Origin: Bacteroidales bacterium
GTDB taxonomy: Bacteria > Bacteroidota > Bacteroidia > Bacteroidales > GCA-2748055
Assembly: GCA_029934875.1 (NCBI GenBank)
Contig: JAOZLK010000025.1
Location: 1-16,730 of the forward strand
Length of the DNA: 16,730 nucleotides
Direction: 5' to 3'
Position numbers and translations under genes: made by a program. Shown piece by piece: positions 14,464 to 16,730 of the stretch. The stretch's first letter is position 1. Each line of letters starts with the position of its first letter. The notes below the pieces were generated by a model. That model had not been told where the DNA came from and ran no database searches. It saw only the letters and a program-made list of their open reading frames with translations.

Positions 14464-16730
14464 TCAATTGCCGCTTATGATAAGCAACTTTCCTGACACA
14501 GGCTTTTCCTTTGATTCAATAATATAGAAATACATCCCGTCTCCAAGGGGTGATCCATCGTAATCTTCCAGGCTCCATGAAATCTCATAACTACCCGTGT
14601 TGAAGAAACCATCAACAGGCAGGGCTACAAGCTTTCCGGTACGGTCATATACCTTTACCAGCACTTCAGTTGGACTGCTGATTTCCATGGAGATGATCAC
14701 ATGATCAGAGGCAGGATTCGGATATATCCCATGGCCTTCTTCCATATACTCAGCCTGTATTGAAACTGATCCTGTCAGCACATTACGATTCAGTGGGCTG
14801 GGATTTGTTAGCTCAGCCCATGGTAAATCGCCGTCACTACTTCTACCAAAGGTGTGATATCGGGGAACCAGGTCATAAGTCACCGAGTCAATTAAGCTAA
14901 TCCCATCATAAGAATATATTGCCACCTGTTCTCCGTAGCGACTTAACTTAAAATCGGTATGAAGCACTCCCTGTCCGACGGAATCGTCAGCCCAGATTAG
15001 CAGGAACTGGGAGGGTTCCAGGGTGGTTGAATCAGGATAATCCGAAGAAATTCTGAATGGCTTTTTATCTCCGATTGAATCGCTTATAAACAATCCTCCC
15101 ATATCTATGGCCTCAGTGCCCCCGTTATAGAGCTCGATCCAATCGTCGTATTCTCCATAATTGTCAGCAATTACACCCATATTCATGGTCATGATTTCGT
15201 TCACGTACAAATGACTGAGATCCGGCATTAGATTGCTCAGTCCCGGTGTAGGAGGTAAATCTACCCATGGCCCCCGGTCATCCAGCCTTCCGCTTGAGAA
15301 GTTACTGTATTGCTTTTGGAAGGAAACACTATCGATTACCTGATGATAGTCATAGGCTGACAGGACCAGGTCCTCTCCTTCCCTGCTGAGCTTAAAGTTT
15401 GTGTGCAAGGGACCCTGAGCGGAATTACCATCTGTCCAGACAATCGCATAGCCCATTGCAGGCACAAGTGTTTTCTCAAAATCATTGCTGGGAAAACGGT
15501 AGCGATCGGGCTGTGACAGACTGTCGGAGAGATAGAGTCCTGCAAGATTTACCGGGAAAGGATTATCGTTATATATTTCAATCCAATCGTCAAATTCCCC
15601 AAATTCATCCATCAGCCTGTTTTCATTGTCGGACATGAACTCGTTTATTGTAAGCTTCGCGATGGTCTCAAGCTCATTCTTCTCTCCCGGTGTTGGGGGT
15701 ACATGCATCCAGAAGCCCAGGTCGAGATTACTGAAGGAGAAATTATTGTGCTGTTTTGGGTAGCTCACCGAATCGATTAAGCGTCCATTGGTGCTGAAAA
15801 GACCCACCTCTTCCCCGCCCTCACTCAGCTTAAAAGCAACATGAAGAGCGCCCTGTTCAGTTGAATCATCAGCGAAGAGCACAAGATATTCACCAGGCAT
15901 AATGGTGGTCAGTTCGGGATTTGCGCCAGGAATAAAATATTCCCCTACCTGCCCCAATGAATCGCTGAGCAGCATGCCGGCAATATCAATGGCAGTGTCG
16001 GAGCTGTTGAATAATTCAATCCAGTCACCGTACTCGCCATGCTCATCCTGGTACAAGTTGTGCTCTGAAGCCATTACTTCGTTAATCCTTATTCCATCGT
16101 AAGAAAAAGAATGATTAGCAGCCCGGGGAGTAGGCATTTGCCTGGCCCTGGCTTCGGCCCCATCCGAAATTCGCCCAAATGACAGATCCGGGTATTGCTG
16201 ACCAAAACTCAATGAATCTAAGATGATTTCTGTAGTTGTAGAGCTCAAAATGACCTGCTCACCATTGGCGCTGAGCTTAAAAGGAGTGTGCAAAATTCCC
16301 TGCGCGGTGGAATCATCTGCCCAGATCAGCAGGTGCCCCTTCGGGGCTATGGTCGTTGAATCGGGGTATGCGCTTGAAATCCGGAACATGGACCTGTCTT
16401 CCATTTGATCAGACAGGAACAAGCCCGCCACATTCACCGGGAAATCGCTGTCATTATACAGTTCGACCCAGTCGTCATACTCTCCCTCACCGTCTTCTAT
16501 GACTGCCCGGTTGGAGGCCATGAGCTCATTGATATACAATCCCTCAAAAGAGGGCTGAGCATTCGATGCACCGGGAGTTCCCAGTAAATAGGAAAAATAC
16601 CCGGCCCCATCTCTGCTCCTGCCATAGGGGGCGTCAGCTATGAGGTCCGGGTAGCTGATGCTATCCATTAATTCTATTCCGTTGGGCTGTGAAAGAAGGA
16701 TCTGTTCGCCGTTTCCGCTCAAAGAAAAGT
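14464..16730 (-). CDS. Tandem lamin-tail-domain protein with T9SS sorting tail, 5' part outside window
   Basis: The frame is open to the window edge. The first visible codons read FSLSGNGEQ, the middle of a repeat, so the gene begins beyond 16730. At least 755 residues are seen. Four complete lamin-tail repeats of about 147 residues follow the end of a fifth. Each has I-N-E-hM-(A/S/T) at its start, then (E/N)-x-(G)E(Y/F)-D/G-DW(I/V)E(L/I)(Y/F)N, AG(L/M)-x-LSD, LL-WADD-S-x-QG-LH, FKLS-x-GE and IDSVS(Y/F). The last 90 residues (GIYPNPASDHV onward, ending KLLIIS) are a type A T9SS sorting domain, so the protein should be exported and attached to the surface. Lamin-tail domains are immunoglobulin-like and in bacteria often accompany CotH domains or nucleases, so an N-terminal CotH domain upstream is plausible but unseen. 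It is probably the first visible gene of an operon with the esterase. Confidence 0.85.
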   Translation of the reverse strand, partial: FSLSGNGEQILLSQPNGIELMDSISYPDLIADAPYGRSRDGAGYFSYLLGTPGASNAQPSFEGLYINELMASNRAVIEDGEGEYDDWVELYNDSDFPVNVAGLFLSDQMEDRSMFRISSAYPDSTTIAPKGHLLIWADDSTAQGILHTPFKLSANGEQVILSSTTTEIILDSLSFGQQYPDLSFGRISDGAEARARQMPTPRAANHSFSYDGIRINEVMASEHNLYQDEHGEYGDWIELFNSSDTAIDIAGMLLSDSLGQVGEYFIPGANPELTTIMPGEYLVLFADDSTEQGALHVAFKLSEGGEEVGLFSTNGRLIDSVSYPKQHNNFSFSNLDLGFWMHVPPTPGEKNELETIAKLTINEFMSDNENRLMDEFGEFDDWIEIYNDNPFPVNLAGLYLSDSLSQPDRYRFPSNDFEKTLVPAMGYAIVWTDGNSAQGPLHTNFKLSREGEDLVLSAYDYHQVIDSVSFQKQYSNFSSGRLDDRGPWVDLPPTPGLSNLMPDLSHLYVNEIMTMNMGVIADNYGEYDDWIELYNGGTEAIDMGGLFISDSIGDKKPFRISSDYPDSTTLEPSQFLLIWADDSVGQGVLHTDFKLSRYGEQVAIYSYDGISLIDSVTYDLVPRYHTFGRSSDGDLPWAELTNPSPLNRNVLTGSVSIQAEYMEEGHGIYPNPASDHVIISMEISSPTEVLVKVYDRTGKLVALPVDGFFNTGSYEISWSLEDYDGSPLGDGMYFYIIESKEKPVSGKLLIISGN
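14788..16539 (-). repeat. Four tandem lamin-tail repeats (protein-level, about 440-450 bp each)
   Basis: Unit boundaries, taken at the I-N-E motif, are about 16539-16093, 16092-15655, 15654-15211 and 15210-14788. A fifth unit, cut by the window edge, precedes them. Unit lengths are 447, 438, 444 and about 423 bp. Conservation is strongest around the DW(I/V)E motif and the WADDS/FADDS block. At DNA level, the complement of the DDWIELYN codons recurs with a few changes near 15128, 15580, 16016 and 16460. The units are diverged rather than identical, so they are old duplications under selection and not a recent expansion. Confidence 0.75.

Noticed and set aside
14788..16730. Regularly spaced repeats considered as CRISPR or recent tandem duplication
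   Set aside because: The units are about 440 bp, coding, in frame and diverged, and correspond to lamin-tail protein domains.

Overview
The window looks like chromosomal DNA of a member of the Bacteroidota that uses the type IX secretion system (T9SS). The basis is two C-terminal T9SS sorting tails, several SPase II lipoproteins, TAnnTTTG-type -7 promoter elements, the near absence of Shine-Dalgarno sequences, and families typical of the phylum (DUF2490, CotH, lamin-tail, GPH symporter with GH10 and GH43). A free-living or marine lineage such as Marinilabiliales would fit, but the genus cannot be read from the sequence. No tRNA, rRNA, CRISPR array, insertion sequence or phage gene was seen.

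Layout: (1) Positions 1-2504 are housekeeping-like and on the + strand: the 3' end of a Y-family DNA polymerase (dinB-like), a tRNA-dihydrouridine synthase, and a luciferase-like flavin-dependent oxidoreductase behind its own promoter. (2) Positions 2501-6092, minus strand, form a compact xylan-use operon read in the order GPH-family symporter, GH10 endoxylanase lipoprotein, cytoplasmic GH43 glycosidase. This matches the xynD-xynA-xynB type of cluster known from Prevotella and Bacteroides. There is no SusC/SusD pair in the window. The xylanase would cut xylan at the cell envelope, the symporter would import the oligosaccharides, and the GH43 would finish them inside. (3) Positions 6177-11463 hold a cell-surface island. 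It contains a T9SS-exported CotH-fold protein (+) that converges on a three-gene minus-strand operon: CotH lipoprotein, right-handed beta-helix lipoprotein, DUF2490 outer-membrane-type protein. (4) Positions 11541-12926 (+) encode a secreted lipoprotein of the ADP-ribosylglycohydrolase family, divergent from the CotH operon. (5) Positions 12984-16730, minus strand, hold a large lamin-tail-repeat protein with a T9SS tail, whose 5' end lies outside the window, followed 28 bp downstream by a secreted sialate O-acetylesterase-type esterase.

The most interesting part is regions 3-5. Two CotH kinase-fold proteins, a beta-helix lipoprotein, a DUF2490 barrel, an exported ADP-ribosylglycohydrolase-like protein and a tandem lamin-tail protein (a domain often fused to CotH) lie side by side. 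All are predicted to be envelope-associated or exported. This may be a surface protein-modification or adhesion/assembly system, but that is inference from family membership and gene order, not a demonstrated function.
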